Below, one piece after another: positions 1 through 9,443 of a DNA stretch of 64,000 nucleotides. The notes below the pieces were generated by a model. The model was given only the letters and a program-made list of their open reading frames with translations. It was not told where the DNA came from and ran no database searches. The position numbers and the translations under genes were made by a program. Source of the DNA: Candidatus Mediterraneibacter intestinavium (GTDB lineage: Bacteria > Bacillota > Clostridia > Lachnospirales > Lachnospiraceae); NCBI GenBank assembly GCA_019119205.1, contig DWXK01000074.1, positions 1-64,000 of the forward strand, read 5' to 3'. The first letter of the stretch is position 1; every line of letters starts with the position of its first letter.

Positions 1-1
1 T

Positions 2-283
2 GCCATCGGTAAAGAAGGACAGAACGCAAGGCTGGCAGCGCGCCTGACCGGATATAAGATCGATATCAAGAGCGAGACCCAGGCTATCGAAGCAGGTGAT
101 CTTCCGGAAAACTATATGGAGCAGATGGGACTCATGGGTGAAGAAGGCTACACCGGAGACTATGAGGATGAGTACGCGGAAGACGGTGTCTATGAAGATT
201 ATAGTGAAAACTATGATGGAGAGTATGACGAGTACGCCCGGGAGGAGCCGGAAGAGATCGAGTTCGTTGAGACAGATAACTAA
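2..283 (+). CDS. nusA: Transcription termination/antitermination protein NusA, C-terminal end (partial)
   Basis: The reading frame enters at the left edge and stops at the TAA at 281-283, so only the last 93 residues are present. The first residues ([20 protein letters not shown]) are the end of the second KH domain, which binds nascent RNA. An unusually acidic, tyrosine-rich tail of about 60 residues follows (many E, D, Y and G), as seen in several Clostridia NusA proteins. NusA binds RNA polymerase and modulates pausing and termination. The downstream order ylxR-ylxQ-infB-rbfA is the conserved Firmicutes nusA operon, which supports the call. The N-terminal, S1 and first KH domains lie outside the window. 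Confidence 0.93.
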   Translation, partial: AIGKEGQNARLAARLTGYKIDIKSETQAIEAGDLPENYMEQMGLMGEEGYTGDYEDEYAEDGVYEDYSENYDGEYDEYAREEPEEIEFVETDN

Positions 284-309
284 GCAATAGTCTGAAGGAG
301 TGGAATTAT

Positions 310-585
310 TTGGCAGTAAAGAAAAAGATCCCGATGAGGAAATGTGTGGGATGCGGCGAGATGAAGCCGAAGAAAGAGCTGATGCGCATCCTGAGAACAG
401 AAAGCGGAGATTTTGTCGTGGATGCCGAGGGAAAGAAAAACGGACGCGGCGCTTATTTGTGCCGGTCGGTTGAGTGTTTCCGCAAGGCGGCGAAGAGCAG
501 GGGGCTGGAGCGCTCCTTTAAGCAGGAAATACCGCAGGAAGTTTACGACAGGCTGGAAAAGGAGATGGGCGAGATTGGCGAATAG
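310..585 (+). CDS. ylxR: YlxR family (DUF448) nucleic-acid-binding protein
   Basis: A 91-residue basic protein beginning with TTG; a GGAG-type ribosome binding site lies about 10 bases upstream. The N-terminal motif MRKCVGCGEMKPKKELMRI and the later GRGAYLC are hallmarks of the YlxR/DUF448 fold. YlxR proteins are small RNA- or nucleoid-binding regulators; a role affecting RNase P has been reported in B. subtilis. The gene lies 26 bases after nusA and overlaps the start of ylxQ, so it is clearly part of the nusA-infB operon. The exact function in this organism cannot be read from the sequence. Confidence 0.92.
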   Translation: MAVKKKIPMRKCVGCGEMKPKKELMRILRTESGDFVVDAEGKKNGRGAYLCRSVECFRKAAKSRGLERSFKQEIPQEVYDRLEKEMGEIGE

Positions 586-898
586 AGATAAAGTCCTGTC
601 TCTGATCGGGCTTGCAATGAAAGCGGGAAGATGCATAAGCGGCGAGATGATGACGGAAAATGAAACAAAGGCAGGAAAGGCGAAACTCGTGGTCGTGGCA
701 TCAGACGCATCAGAGAACACGAAGAAGAAATTTCGGGATATGTGTAAATTTTACAGAGTTCCAATTTGTTTTTACGGAGATAAAGATACCTTAGGGCATG
801 CAATGGGAAAAGAATTCCGTGCATCTCTGGCGATATTGGACGAAGGATTTGCAAGGGGAATTCTAAAAGAGCTGAAAAAACGTGAGAGTATTGCATAA
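575..898 (+). CDS. ylxQ: L7Ae/L30e-family ribosomal-like protein YlxQ
   Basis: A 107-residue protein whose TTG start overlaps the last codons of ylxR by 11 bases. The frame is open further upstream, but the family begins at MANRDKVLSLIGLAMKAGR, which fixes the start. The motif GLAMKAGRCISGE and the following KLVVVASDASENTKKK are typical of the L7Ae/L30e kink-turn RNA-binding fold. It probably binds structured RNA; the physiological target is unknown. It sits between ylxR and infB in the standard Firmicutes order, and the infB ribosome binding site overlaps its stop. Confidence 0.9.
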   Translation: MANRDKVLSLIGLAMKAGRCISGEMMTENETKAGKAKLVVVASDASENTKKKFRDMCKFYRVPICFYGDKDTLGHAMGKEFRASLAILDEGFARGILKELKKRESIA

Positions 899-913
899 AG
901 GAGGTAGTTGAAT

Positions 914-3700
914 ATGACAAAATTGAGGGTGCATGAGCTTGCAAAAGAACTGAACATGGATAATAAAGAACTTCTGGATATTCTGAAGTCCAAAAATATT
1001 GATGTGAAGAGCCATGCGAGCACAGTAGAAGATGATGTCGCGGCACAGATCAGAAAAGAGGCTGCCGCAGGAAATAAGGGCGCAGGAAAGAACACGGAAG
1101 AGACCGGAGAGAGAGCGGAGGAAAAGCAGGCTGATAAAGATGCTGCTCCGAAGAAGAAAAATCTCGCTTTTGTGATCCGTCCGCAGAACTCAAAGAACAG
1201 CAGCCGGCTTCAGGGCAAGCGCCCGTCCCGTCCGGCACAGGGCGGCAGACCGGGAAGCGAGGGGCGTCCGGCGCGTCCGGCAGGCGAGGGCAGGCAGTCA
1301 CGCCCGGCAGGCGAGAACAGACCGGCGAGACCGGCAGGAGAAGGCCGTCCGGCAAGACCGGCAGGGGAAGGAAGACCGTCCCGTCCGGCAGCACAGGGCG
1401 GAAACCGCCCGGCAGGAGAAGGAAGACCTGTACGCCAGGAGAGACCGGCGCAGGGACAGCGCCCGACAGATGAGACGAGAGCTTCTCGTCAGGACAGAGG
1501 AAATCAGGGAGCGTTCCGTCAGGAAAGGCCTGCACAGGGCAGTGGACGTCCTTCCGGAGAGAACAGAGGACCGCGCCAGGAAAGAGGCGACAGATCCTCC
1601 CAGGGAGCAGGAAACCGCCAGGGGAGAGACAGCAGGGATGGAAGAGGACCGCGCCAGGAAAGAGGAGGACGCGACCAGCATTTCGGAGGTCAGGGATCAC
1701 GCCAGGGCGGAGGAGCACGCAGCGACAGGAGAGGAGATTCCAGGCGTGATGATTCCATGAGCAGCCCGATGATGGAGCAGCAGAAGAGCCAGAGGAACAA
1801 GGCAAAAGATAAAGAGAGAGACAACAAGAAGAAAGAGTACAGAGACGAGGCGTTTGAAGGAAAAGCTTCCAAAAAGGGCAGAAAACAGAAACAGGCTGCA
1901 GAGGTGAAGAAACCGCAGCCGAAGCAGGAGAAGAAGGAGGAGCAGATCAAACAGATCGTGATCCCGGAAGTCCTGACGATCAAAGAACTGGCTGATAAGA
2001 TGAAAGTCGTTCCGTCCGTGATCGTGAAGAAACTCTTCCTTCAGGGCAAGATCGTCACAGTGAACCAGGAGATCGATTTTGAAACGGCGGAAGAGATCGC
2101 AATGGAATTTGATATCCTGTGCGAGAAGGAAGAAGTCGTTGATGTGATCGAGGAACTGCTCAAAGAGGACGAGGAGGATGAGAGCCTGATGGTGAAACGT
2201 CCGCCGGTAGTCTGTGTTATGGGCCATGTCGACCATGGTAAGACATCCCTCCTGGATGCGATCCGCCATACTAATGTGACAGACCGTGAGGCGGGGGGAA
2301 TCACCCAGCATATCGGAGCTTATATGGTGGAAGTCAACGGTGAGAAGATCACATTCCTTGACACACCGGGACATGAGGCGTTCACTGCGATGCGTATGCG
2401 CGGTGCAAATTCTACAGATATCGCGATCCTGGTAGTCGCTGCGGACGACGGTGTGATGCCCCAGACAGTGGAGGCTATCAACCATGCGAAAGCCGCAGGC
2501 GTAGAGGTTATCGTTGCCATCAATAAGATCGATAAGCCGGGCGCGAACATCGAGAGAGTGAAACAGGAACTGACAGAGTATGAACTGATTCCTGAAGACT
2601 GGGGCGGAAGCACTATCTTCGTTCCGGTATCCGCGCACACGAAAGAAGGAATCCCGGAACTTCTTGAGATGATCCTTCTGACAGCAGAAGTGATGGAACT
2701 CAAGGCGAACCCGAACCGTGCGGCGAGAGGGCTTGTCATCGAGGCAGAGCTTGACAAAGGAAAAGGTTCTGTGGCGACAGTTCTCGTTCAGAAAGGTACA
2801 CTTCACGTTGGAGACGCGATCGCGGCGGGCAGTGCCCACGGACGTGTCAGGGCCATGATGGACGATAAGGGAAGACGGGTGAAAGAGGCAGGGCCGTCCC
2901 AGCCGGTAGAGATCCTTGGTCTGGGAGATGTGCCGAACGCGGGCGAAGTGTTCGTGGGATGTGAGACGGAGAAAGAGGCAAGGAACTTTGCGGAGACCTT
3001 TATCGCACAGAATAAGGTGAAACTCCTGGAAGAGACCAAGTCCAAGATGTCCCTGGACGATCTGTTCAACCAGATCAAGGAAGGAAACTTAAAAGAACTC
3101 AATATCGTCGTGAAAGCGGATGTACAGGGATCTGTGGAGGCGATCAAACAGAGTCTTCTCAAGCTGTCCAACGAGGAAGTTGTCGTGAAAGTCATCCACG
3201 GCGGCGTCGGCGCGATCAACGAGTCCGACGTGATCCTTGCATCAGCTTCCAATGCGATCATCATCGGATTTAATGTCCGTCCGGATGCGACAGCGAAGGA
3301 TATCGCAGAGCGCGAGGGCGTTGACTTGAGGCTCTACAGAGTCATCTATGATGCGATCGAGGATGTAGAGGCAGCGATGAAAGGAATGCTGGATCCGGTA
3401 TTCGAGGAGAAAGTGCTTGGACACGCAGAGGTACGCCAGACATTCAAGGCATCCGGGGTCGGGACTATCGCCGGAGCTTATGTCCAGGACGGTATCTTCG
3501 AGAGAGGATGTACCGCACGTCTGATCCGCGACGGAGTAGTAGTCTTCGACGGACCGCTTGCTTCACTCAAGAGATTTAAGGATGATGTGAAGGAAGTAAG
3601 GTCAGGATACGAATGCGGTTTTGTGTTCGAGAACTATAATGATATCAAGGAAGGTGACCAGGTCGAGGCATATAAGATGGTCGAGATCGAGAGAAAATAG
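914..3700 (+). CDS. infB: Translation initiation factor IF-2
   Basis: A 928-residue GTPase that places initiator fMet-tRNA on the ribosome. I chose ATG 914 because AAAGGAGG ends about 9 bases upstream; a TTG six bases earlier is too close to that site. An N-terminal IF2_N subdomain (residues 1-55) is followed by a long low-complexity Arg/Gly/Pro/Glu-rich linker (about 95-280), then a basic region and the second IF2_N segment (about 350-400). The GTPase domain follows, with GHVDHGKT at 437-444, DTPGHEAF (G3) and NKID (G4), then the C-terminal beta-barrel and fMet-tRNA-binding domains ending in the YECGF region. It is longer than B. subtilis IF2 because of the linker. Confidence 0.98.
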   Translation: MTKLRVHELAKELNMDNKELLDILKSKNIDVKSHASTVEDDVAAQIRKEAAAGNKGAGKNTEETGERAEEKQADKDAAPKKKNLAFVIRPQNSKNSSRLQGKRPSRPAQGGRPGSEGRPARPAGEGRQSRPAGENRPARPAGEGRPARPAGEGRPSRPAAQGGNRPAGEGRPVRQERPAQGQRPTDETRASRQDRGNQGAFRQERPAQGSGRPSGENRGPRQERGDRSSQGAGNRQGRDSRDGRGPRQERGGRDQHFGGQGSRQGGGARSDRRGDSRRDDSMSSPMMEQQKSQRNKAKDKERDNKKKEYRDEAFEGKASKKGRKQKQAAEVKKPQPKQEKKEEQIKQIVIPEVLTIKELADKMKVVPSVIVKKLFLQGKIVTVNQEIDFETAEEIAMEFDILCEKEEVVDVIEELLKEDEEDESLMVKRPPVVCVMGHVDHGKTSLLDAIRHTNVTDREAGGITQHIGAYMVEVNGEKITFLDTPGHEAFTAMRMRGANSTDIAILVVAADDGVMPQTVEAINHAKAAGVEVIVAINKIDKPGANIERVKQELTEYELIPEDWGGSTIFVPVSAHTKEGIPELLEMILLTAEVMELKANPNRAARGLVIEAELDKGKGSVATVLVQKGTLHVGDAIAAGSAHGRVRAMMDDKGRRVKEAGPSQPVEILGLGDVPNAGEVFVGCETEKEARNFAETFIAQNKVKLLEETKSKMSLDDLFNQIKEGNLKELNIVVKADVQGSVEAIKQSLLKLSNEEVVVKVIHGGVGAINESDVILASASNAIIIGFNVRPDATAKDIAEREGVDLRLYRVIYDAIEDVEAAMKGMLDPVFEEKVLGHAEVRQTFKASGVGTIAGAYVQDGIFERGCTARLIRDGVVVFDGPLASLKRFKDDVKEVRSGYECGFVFENYNDIKEGDQVEAYKMVEIERK

Positions 3701-3737
3701 CCTTCCGGGACTGTAAAACAGGAAAGAAGGGGCAGCA

Positions 3738-4115
3738 ATGAGAAAAAACAGTATCAAAAATACGCGGGTCAACGCAGAGGTACAAAGAGAGCTGAGCAAT
3801 ATCCTGCGCGGCGGGATCAAAGATCCAAGAGTGGCACCCATGACTTCCGTGGTAGCTGTGGAAGTGGCTCCGGACCTGAAGACATGTAAGGCATACATCA
3901 GCGTGCTCGGGGACGAGAAGATGCAGCAGGATACCATTAAAGGCCTTCAGAGCGCGGAAGGCTATATCCGGCGGGAACTGGCGCGCACCATTAACATGCG
4001 CAACACGCCGGAGATCAAATTTATCATGGACCAGTCGATAGAGTACGGGGTAAATATCAGCAGAAAGATTGACGAAGTAACAAGAGATTTGAAAAAAGAT
4101 GGAGCTGATGAATAG
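3738..4115 (+). CDS. rbfA: 30S ribosome-binding factor RbfA
   Basis: A 125-residue protein of the KH-like RbfA family, which binds the immature 30S subunit near the 5' helix of 16S rRNA and helps its maturation. The motif REVQREL is represented here by NAEVQRELSNIL, and DPRVAPMTSVVAVEVAPDL is the conserved core. The ATG has AAAGAAGGGG upstream. It follows infB by 37 bases, and its last codons overlap the possible early start codons of nrnA, indicating translational coupling. Length and position match the Firmicutes norm. Confidence 0.97.
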   Translation: MRKNSIKNTRVNAEVQRELSNILRGGIKDPRVAPMTSVVAVEVAPDLKTCKAYISVLGDEKMQQDTIKGLQSAEGYIRRELARTINMRNTPEIKFIMDQSIEYGVNISRKIDEVTRDLKKDGADE

Positions 4116-4116
4116 C

Positions 4117-5115
4117 ATGAAAATAAATCTGAATGAGATCCTGAAAGGGAAGAACAGAGTCGCTCTGGGCGGGCATGTCCGCCCGGACGGCGACTGCATC
4201 GGTTCCTGTCTCGGGCTCTACATGTATATGAAAGAGCAGTATCCTGAGACGGAGACGGATGTTTATCTTGAGACCGTGCCGGAGGCATATCAGATGATCA
4301 GGTGCACGGATGAGGTGAAAAGCGAGATCAGCGGCAGTGAGGCATATGACCTGTTCATCTGCCTGGACTGCGGGGACGCGAAACGGCTTGGTTTTTCAGA
4401 GCCTCTTTTTGAAAACGCGAAAGAGACGTTCTGTATCGATCATCATGTGAGCAACGGTGCGTTTGCAGACTATAATTACATAGTCCCGGACGCCAGTTCC
4501 ACTTCGGAGCTTGTGTACAGGCTCGTGGACAGAGACAAGATCGACAAAAGCATGGCTGAGGCGCTTTACATGGGGCTCGCCCATGATACCGGGGTGTTCC
4601 AGTACTCCTGCACTTCGCCGGAGACCATGGAGATCGCTGCAGACCTGATGCGCAAAGGTATCGACGGGAGCGAGATCATCGACCGGACATATTATGAGAA
4701 GACCTATGTCCAGAACCAGATTCTGGGAAGGGCGCTTCTTGAGAGCATGCTCATCCTTGACAAGAGATGTATCGTTTCTGTGGTGAGAAAGAAAGAGATG
4801 GAATTCTTTCAGGCGGTTCCGGCGGACCTGGAAGGGATCGTCAGCCAGCTGAGACAGACAAAAGGCGTTGAAGTGGCGATGTTCCTGCACGAGATGGCTC
4901 CCCAGGAATTTAAGGTGAGCCTCCGCTCAAAAGGGAAGGTGGATGTCAGCAAGATCGCGTCCTATTTCGGCGGCGGCGGCCATGTCCGGGCGGCAGGCGT
5001 CAGAATGCACGGCTCCAGCCATGATGTGATCAACAATATCACAGGCAGGATCGTCCTTCAGCTGGATCACTCCGGAAGTGAGGACGAGGAAGGAGAGATG
5101 GCCGGAATGGAATGA
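4117..5115 (+). CDS. nrnA: DHH-family oligoribonuclease / pAp phosphatase NrnA
   Basis: A 332-residue DHH/DHHA1 phosphoesterase. These enzymes degrade 2- to 5-mer RNA (nanoRNase) and dephosphorylate 3'-phosphoadenosine 5'-phosphate. Motifs seen: GHVRPDGDC near the N terminus, the DHH motif at 108-110 (DHHVSNG), and the C-terminal DHHA1 glycine loop FGGGGHVRAAG. Three in-frame ATGs occur (4099, 4108, 4117). I chose 4117 because GGAG at 4101-4104 precedes it and the family begins close to MKINLNEIL, but 4099 cannot be excluded. It lies between rbfA and truB, the standard Firmicutes location. Confidence 0.94.
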   Translation: MKINLNEILKGKNRVALGGHVRPDGDCIGSCLGLYMYMKEQYPETETDVYLETVPEAYQMIRCTDEVKSEISGSEAYDLFICLDCGDAKRLGFSEPLFENAKETFCIDHHVSNGAFADYNYIVPDASSTSELVYRLVDRDKIDKSMAEALYMGLAHDTGVFQYSCTSPETMEIAADLMRKGIDGSEIIDRTYYEKTYVQNQILGRALLESMLILDKRCIVSVVRKKEMEFFQAVPADLEGIVSQLRQTKGVEVAMFLHEMAPQEFKVSLRSKGKVDVSKIASYFGGGGHVRAAGVRMHGSSHDVINNITGRIVLQLDHSGSEDEEGEMAGME

Positions 5116-5133
5116 CCGGCTGCCGGATAAGGC

Positions 5134-6105
5134 ATGATCAACGGAATACTGAATATATACAAAGAAAAAGGCTACACTTCCCATGATGTGGTGGCAAAAC
5201 TGCGGAAGATCATAGGGCAGAAGAAGATCGGTCATACAGGCACGCTGGATCCGGATGCGGAAGGCGTGCTTCCTGTCTGTCTCGGGAGAGCGACTAAAGT
5301 ATGTGATATGCTCACTGAAAGGGATAAGACGTATGAAGCAGTGCTCCTTCTGGGAAAGACGACGGATACACAGGATATCTCAGGGACTGTGCTTGAGGAG
5401 AGAGCGACCGACGGCGTCACTGAGGAGAAGGCAGAAGAATGCATCCGTGGATTTGAAGGAGAATACGACCAGGTCCCGCCCATGTATTCGGCGCTGAAAG
5501 TAAATGGGAAAAAACTCTATGAACTTGCACGGGAAGGAAAGACCGTGGAACGGAAGAGCAGGAGGGTGAGGATCAACGGGATCCGGATCCTTGAGATCAG
5601 CCTTCCGCGTATCAGGATGGAAGTGAGCTGTTCAAAAGGGACATATATCCGGACACTGTGCCAGGATATCGGAGAGAGACTGGGGACAGGCGGATGCATG
5701 GAAAGTCTTTTGAGGACGCGCTCCGGCCGCTTCGGGATAGAGGAAAGCCTCAGACTGGACGAGGTGGAGAAGGCTGTCTCAGAGGAAAAACTGGACCGTA
5801 TCCTGATCCCTCTTGACAGTGTGTTCGAAGGCGCGCTGAAAGGGACTGTGACAGGCGGACATGTGCAGAAGGCATACAACGGAAATTCTGTCCCGGCAAA
5901 AGGAGTAACGCTTTTGGGGACTCCTGAAGGGATCGAAAAAAACGATGAAATGCAGGGGGAACTGCAGTCTGGAAGACAGTACCGCCTCTATGATCCGGAG
6001 GGGCGTTTCATCGGGATCTACCGGCTCAGTGAGGATAACAGGCGTTTTGAACTTGAAAAAATGTTCCTGGATCCGGAGGAAGTGCCTTCCGGCAGGATGA
6101 ACTGA
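5134..6105 (+). CDS. truB: tRNA pseudouridine-55 synthase TruB
   Basis: A 323-residue enzyme that isomerises uridine 55 in the T-loop of tRNAs to pseudouridine. The catalytic motif GTLDPDAEGVLPV is present with Asp39 as the nucleophile, and the N terminus (GILNIYKEKGYTSHDVV) is typical of the family. The C-terminal part is a PUA-like RNA-binding extension. It starts 18 bases after nrnA and ends 10 bases before ribF, in the conserved rbfA-nrnA-truB-ribF order. Confidence 0.97.
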   Translation: MINGILNIYKEKGYTSHDVVAKLRKIIGQKKIGHTGTLDPDAEGVLPVCLGRATKVCDMLTERDKTYEAVLLLGKTTDTQDISGTVLEERATDGVTEEKAEECIRGFEGEYDQVPPMYSALKVNGKKLYELAREGKTVERKSRRVRINGIRILEISLPRIRMEVSCSKGTYIRTLCQDIGERLGTGGCMESLLRTRSGRFGIEESLRLDEVEKAVSEEKLDRILIPLDSVFEGALKGTVTGGHVQKAYNGNSVPAKGVTLLGTPEGIEKNDEMQGELQSGRQYRLYDPEGRFIGIYRLSEDNRRFELEKMFLDPEEVPSGRMN

Positions 6106-6115
6106 AGGGGAAGAC

Positions 6116-7006
6116 ATGCAGTACATTACAGGAATTGAATCTTATGAGTGTGGAGAAAAGACCGCGGTAACTCTGGGGAAGTTTGACGGACTTCACCGTG
6201 GACACCAGAAGCTTGTGGACAAGATCAGAGAATATGGGCGTGAAGGCTGCAGGAGCGTGCTCTGCGCCTTTGATATGGACAGGGAGTCTCTGCTGACTCA
6301 GGATGAGCGCAGGGCAAAGCTGGAGGGACAGATCGACTGCCTGATCAGCTATCCTTTTACGACAGAAGTAAGGCTGATGGAAGCGGAGGATTTTATACGG
6401 GATATCCTTGTCAGGAAACTCCATGCCGCACATGTGGTCGTGGGGACTGATTTCTCCTTTGGATACCGTAAACGGGGAAATCCTCAGATGCTGCGGGAGT
6501 ATGCGGCGCAGTACGGCTACACGGTGGATGTGATCGAGAAAGAGAAGTGCGGGGAGCGCGATATCAGCAGCTCCTATATCAGGGAAGCTCTTTCCGTGGG
6601 TAATGTGCGCCTTGCGGAGAGGCTTCTGGGCTATCCATATGAGATAACGGGGATCGTTGAACACGGCAGACAACTTGGGCGCACGCTCGGATTTCCGACT
6701 ATGAACATTGAACCAAGGGGAAGGAAGATCCTGCCCAGATTCGGAGTATATACGTGCCGTGTCAGGATAGACGGGAAATGGTATCCCGGGATCGGAAACG
6801 CCGGGATCAAACCTACCGTGACCAGTGAACACAAAAAACTTCTTGAAGTGTATGTGTTCGGCTATGAAGGGGATGCATACGGAGCCGAGATCACGGCACG
6901 TTTCTGTGAATTCGAAAGGCCGGAAACCAAGTTCTCCGGTGTGGAGGAGCTTCGGAAACATGTCATGAATGATATGGAATTCGGAAGAAAATATTTCGGG
7001 CTGTAA
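6116..7006 (+). CDS. ribF: Bifunctional riboflavin kinase / FAD synthetase
   Basis: A 296-residue enzyme that phosphorylates riboflavin to FMN and adenylates FMN to FAD. The N-terminal nucleotidyltransferase half carries KFDGLHRGHQ (the GxFDGxHxGH class motif) and ISSSYIREAL. The C-terminal flavokinase half carries GFPTMNI and PRFGVYTC. It is the last gene before an independent promoter for rpsO. Length and domain order are standard for RibF/RibC. Confidence 0.97.
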   Translation: MQYITGIESYECGEKTAVTLGKFDGLHRGHQKLVDKIREYGREGCRSVLCAFDMDRESLLTQDERRAKLEGQIDCLISYPFTTEVRLMEAEDFIRDILVRKLHAAHVVVGTDFSFGYRKRGNPQMLREYAAQYGYTVDVIEKEKCGERDISSSYIREALSVGNVRLAERLLGYPYEITGIVEHGRQLGRTLGFPTMNIEPRGRKILPRFGVYTCRVRIDGKWYPGIGNAGIKPTVTSEHKKLLEVYVFGYEGDAYGAEITARFCEFERPETKFSGVEELRKHVMNDMEFGRKYFGL

Positions 7007-7013
7007 AATCTCC

Positions 7014-7042
7014 TTTACATTCGCACCCTGCTGTGCTATACT
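7014..7042 (+). promoter_or_regulatory. Sigma-A promoter for rpsO
   Basis: TTTACA at 7014-7019 and TATACT at 7037-7042 are separated by 17 bases, with a TGn extended -10 (TG at 7034-7035). It begins just after the ribF stop and gives rpsO a leader of about 95 bases, long enough for the S15 autoregulatory structure known in other bacteria. The promoter match is seen directly; activity is inferred. Confidence 0.75.
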
Positions 7043-7143
7043 TGTTCAGGTATGAAATGAACCGGCATTCGGTAACCGGACTGACTCCGACCGTTACTTA
7101 ATGTCAGGCGTTTTGTAAGAGATATTTTAAGGAGGATTAAAAA

Positions 7144-7410
7144 ATGATCGCAAAAGAGAAGAAACAGGCTATCATCAAAGAGTATGGAAGAAGCGAAGGA
7201 GATACAGGATCTCCGGAGGTACAGGTTGCTATCCTTACAGCAAGGATCAACGAACTGACAGAGCACTTCAAAGCAAACCCGAAGGATCATCACTCCAGAA
7301 GAGGTCTTCTGAAGATGGTCGGACAGAGAAGGGGACTTCTTGCATACCTTAAGAAAGTTGATATCGAGAGATATCGTTCTCTGATCGAGAGACTCGGACT
7401 GAGAAAATAG
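7144..7410 (+). CDS. rpsO: 30S ribosomal protein S15
   Basis: An 88-residue primary 16S rRNA-binding protein that nucleates assembly of the platform of the 30S subunit. The sequence has the family core [23 protein letters not shown] and [24 protein letters not shown] strong AAGGAGG sits at about -10. It has its own promoter (7014-7042) and terminator (7421-7463), so it is a single-gene transcription unit downstream of ribF. Confidence 0.99.
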   Translation: MIAKEKKQAIIKEYGRSEGDTGSPEVQVAILTARINELTEHFKANPKDHHSRRGLLKMVGQRRGLLAYLKKVDIERYRSLIERLGLRK

Positions 7411-7420
7411 TGAATTCAAG

Positions 7421-7463
7421 AGGGCGGCATATACTTTGCAGAAAGTGTATGCCGCCCTTGTTA
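7421..7463 (+). terminator. Terminator hairpin after rpsO, probably bidirectional
   Basis: AGGGCGGCATA at 7421-7431 pairs with TATGCCGCCCT at 7448-7458, and inner bases extend the stem (ACTTT with AAAGT; the arms differ at one T/G position). A short T-run follows. The convergent TauE gene ends at 7476 on the other strand, so the same stem can serve both directions. Confidence 0.8.
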
Positions 7464-7475
7464 CATGAGAACCGT

Positions 7476-8261
7476 TTACATAAATTTATAGATATTATAA
7501 ATATTAATGATGATGATCACAAGCATCAATGCAATAAACAGCCTGTCCACTGTTTCTGACTGGATCCGCCGGTTTAATGATCTTCCGGCTGCACCACCTG
7601 CGATCCCGCATATGACCATCAGCACGAGCATATAAAGAGGAAAATCAGGCACGCTTCCTGTCAGGAGTGAGAAAAGAAGGTTCGCTGCCTGGGAAAAGAA
7701 AATGATGTATAAGGAGTTTTCCGCGGCCGTTTTGGTATCCATTGAAAAAAAGTAGAACAGAACGACCAGATTGATAGGCCCGCCGCCGATCCCGAGAAAG
7801 GATGACAGGATCCCGAGGGAAGCTCCGACTACGATGCAGGCTCCGATATGCGAGACATGAAGCGCAGTGATCCGGTCTTTTTTGATCGTATAGACCAGTG
7901 TGCCTGCCGTGATAACAAGGAGACATATGGCTTGTATGGCTCCGACCCGATCAATGTCGGGGATGCTGGAACAGAGCATGGAAAAAATCTGCTTTCCGGC
8001 AATCCCCCCCAGTGCAGCACCGAGAGCAAGAGGAAGCCCGGTGCGGGTCTCTATGGCAGAGGTGCCGCTGATCTTGCTCTGGATCACAGAATATGTGGTC
8101 ATGGCCAGTACAGTGCATCCAGAGAGTAAACTGATGGTGTCTACGCTCATGATCCCGAAGGCATCTAAGACAGGCTTGATTATAATGCCGCCGCCTATTC
8201 CGCATATGGCGCCTATGATCGAAGCAAAGAAACAGATACAGCAAGAAAGAAATATTGACAT
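7476..8261 (-). CDS. TauE/SafE family sulfite/sulfonate exporter-like permease
   Basis: A very hydrophobic 261-residue membrane protein with about eight transmembrane segments. Glycine-rich motifs GAICGIGGGIIIKP in the first half and SSFLGIGGGPINL in the second are the paired repeats of the TauE/SafE (DUF81) family, which moves sulfite, sulfoacetate or other small anions. The ATG at 8261 is preceded by GGGGTGG on the minus strand; a GTG at 8270 is an alternative. It is divergently transcribed from a LysR-type regulator, suggesting co-factor-dependent control. The substrate cannot be determined from sequence. Confidence 0.88.
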   Translation of the reverse strand: MSIFLSCCICFFASIIGAICGIGGGIIIKPVLDAFGIMSVDTISLLSGCTVLAMTTYSVIQSKISGTSAIETRTGLPLALGAALGGIAGKQIFSMLCSSIPDIDRVGAIQAICLLVITAGTLVYTIKKDRITALHVSHIGACIVVGASLGILSSFLGIGGGPINLVVLFYFFSMDTKTAAENSLYIIFFSQAANLLFSLLTGSVPDFPLYMLVLMVICGIAGGAAGRSLNRRIQSETVDRLFIALMLVIIIINIYNIYKFM

Positions 8262-8305
8262 TTTTACCACCCCATTATATATTATTTAAAATCTGACGCA
8301 TCAAA

Positions 8306-8325
8306 AATCTGCTATCTGCCAGATT
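8306..8325. promoter_or_regulatory. Dyad operator between the TauE and LysR genes
   Basis: AATCTG (8306-8311) and CAGATT (8320-8325) form a perfect inverted repeat separated by 8 bases. Another ATCTG occurs at 8291-8295. LysR-type regulators bind dyads of this kind in divergent intergenic regions and usually repress their own gene while activating the neighbour. Binding is inferred only from position and symmetry. Confidence 0.45.
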
Positions 8326-8428
8326 AAGGGTATCTTTTTTAGAGAGAGAAAACAATAAAAGAAAATATATAGTATTCATAAATGAAATGTTATCCTTTTT
8401 AGATTATAAGAATGAAAAGAGGTAAATT

Positions 8429-9325
8429 ATGACACTCCGTCATTTGATGATTTTTTCAACAGTATGCCGTTTGGGCAGTATTACTCAGGCTGCAGAAGAA
8501 TTAAATATGGCGCAGCCATCTGTCAGCCTTGCCATACGTGAACTGGAGAGTTATTACGGCATAAGGCTGTTTGAGAGAATGCATCGCAGATTGTACATCA
8601 CGGAAGCGGGCGAACGGCTTTATGGCTATGCAAACTCAATCCTGACACAGTGTAAAGAGGCAAAAGAAGAACTGCGTGACATGCATGGATACATGAAATT
8701 AAAGATCGGGATCAATGTATCGTTTGGAGCAGGAGAAATGACGGATATGATCCTGGGATTCCGGAAGGCGTATCCGGAGGTGCCGGTGTATGTGATGGTA
8801 AGCAACTCAAGCCAGATCGAAGATAAACTTCTGGAGAACCGGCTGGATCTTGGGATCATAGACTATCCGGAAAACAGTATGATGTTCCACAGCAGATGTT
8901 TGAAAACAGATCCGATGGTGGCGGCATGTTCTCCGGGATTTTTTGAGCAAAACTTTAATATGTTGAAAAAAGAAGATATGATCCCGTTTGATATGCTCGA
9001 CAGAATACCGCTGCTGGTCCGGGAAGAGGGGAGCGGGTCCAGGGAGAAGGTAGAAGCATTTTATAAGAAGAACCGGATCAAGATGAATATCGAGGTGGAA
9101 AGTGTTGATATACAGTGCCTGATCGAGATGGCTGCATCAGGACTCGGTGTCACATTTCTTCCGAAAGAAGTATTGAAGCAGCATATTGATGAAAAAAGGC
9201 TGATCATCCTTACATTGCCGGAGATAGAGGAGCCAAGAGAATATTATATGGTATTTCATAAGAGCAAGTATATGACAAAAAGCATGAAACGTTTTCAGGA
9301 GTTTGCTGAGGCATGGTATTCGTGA
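8429..9325 (+). CDS. LysR-family transcriptional regulator
   Basis: A 298-residue regulator. Residues 1-60 form the winged HTH (GSITQAAEELNMAQPSVSLA and GIRLFERMHRR), followed by the linker helix. From about residue 90 comes the periplasmic-binding-protein-like effector domain (LKIGINVSFGAGEM onward). It has an AAGAGGT ribosome binding site. It is divergent from the TauE/SafE permease and probably controls it; the effector is unknown, though sulfur or sulfonate compounds are a reasonable guess from the neighbour. Confidence 0.93.
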   Translation: MTLRHLMIFSTVCRLGSITQAAEELNMAQPSVSLAIRELESYYGIRLFERMHRRLYITEAGERLYGYANSILTQCKEAKEELRDMHGYMKLKIGINVSFGAGEMTDMILGFRKAYPEVPVYVMVSNSSQIEDKLLENRLDLGIIDYPENSMMFHSRCLKTDPMVAACSPGFFEQNFNMLKKEDMIPFDMLDRIPLLVREEGSGSREKVEAFYKKNRIKMNIEVESVDIQCLIEMAASGLGVTFLPKEVLKQHIDEKRLIILTLPEIEEPREYYMVFHKSKYMTKSMKRFQEFAEAWYS

Positions 9326-9386
9326 GATCATATATACATAGAAAGAAATCTGACTCAAAATATAGTGAAAAATGTTTTAAATATAT

Positions 9387-9415
9387 TTGCTTATCCGTCA
9401 GCGATATGCTACAAT
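9387..9415 (+). promoter_or_regulatory. Sigma-A promoter for pnp
   Basis: TTGCTT at 9387-9392 and TACAAT at 9410-9415 are 17 bases apart, with a TGn extended -10 at 9407-9409. It gives a leader of about 120 bases containing a long hairpin before pnp. Confidence 0.7.
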
Positions 9416-9443
9416 AATTTAGATTGCGGGCAGATAAATGTAA

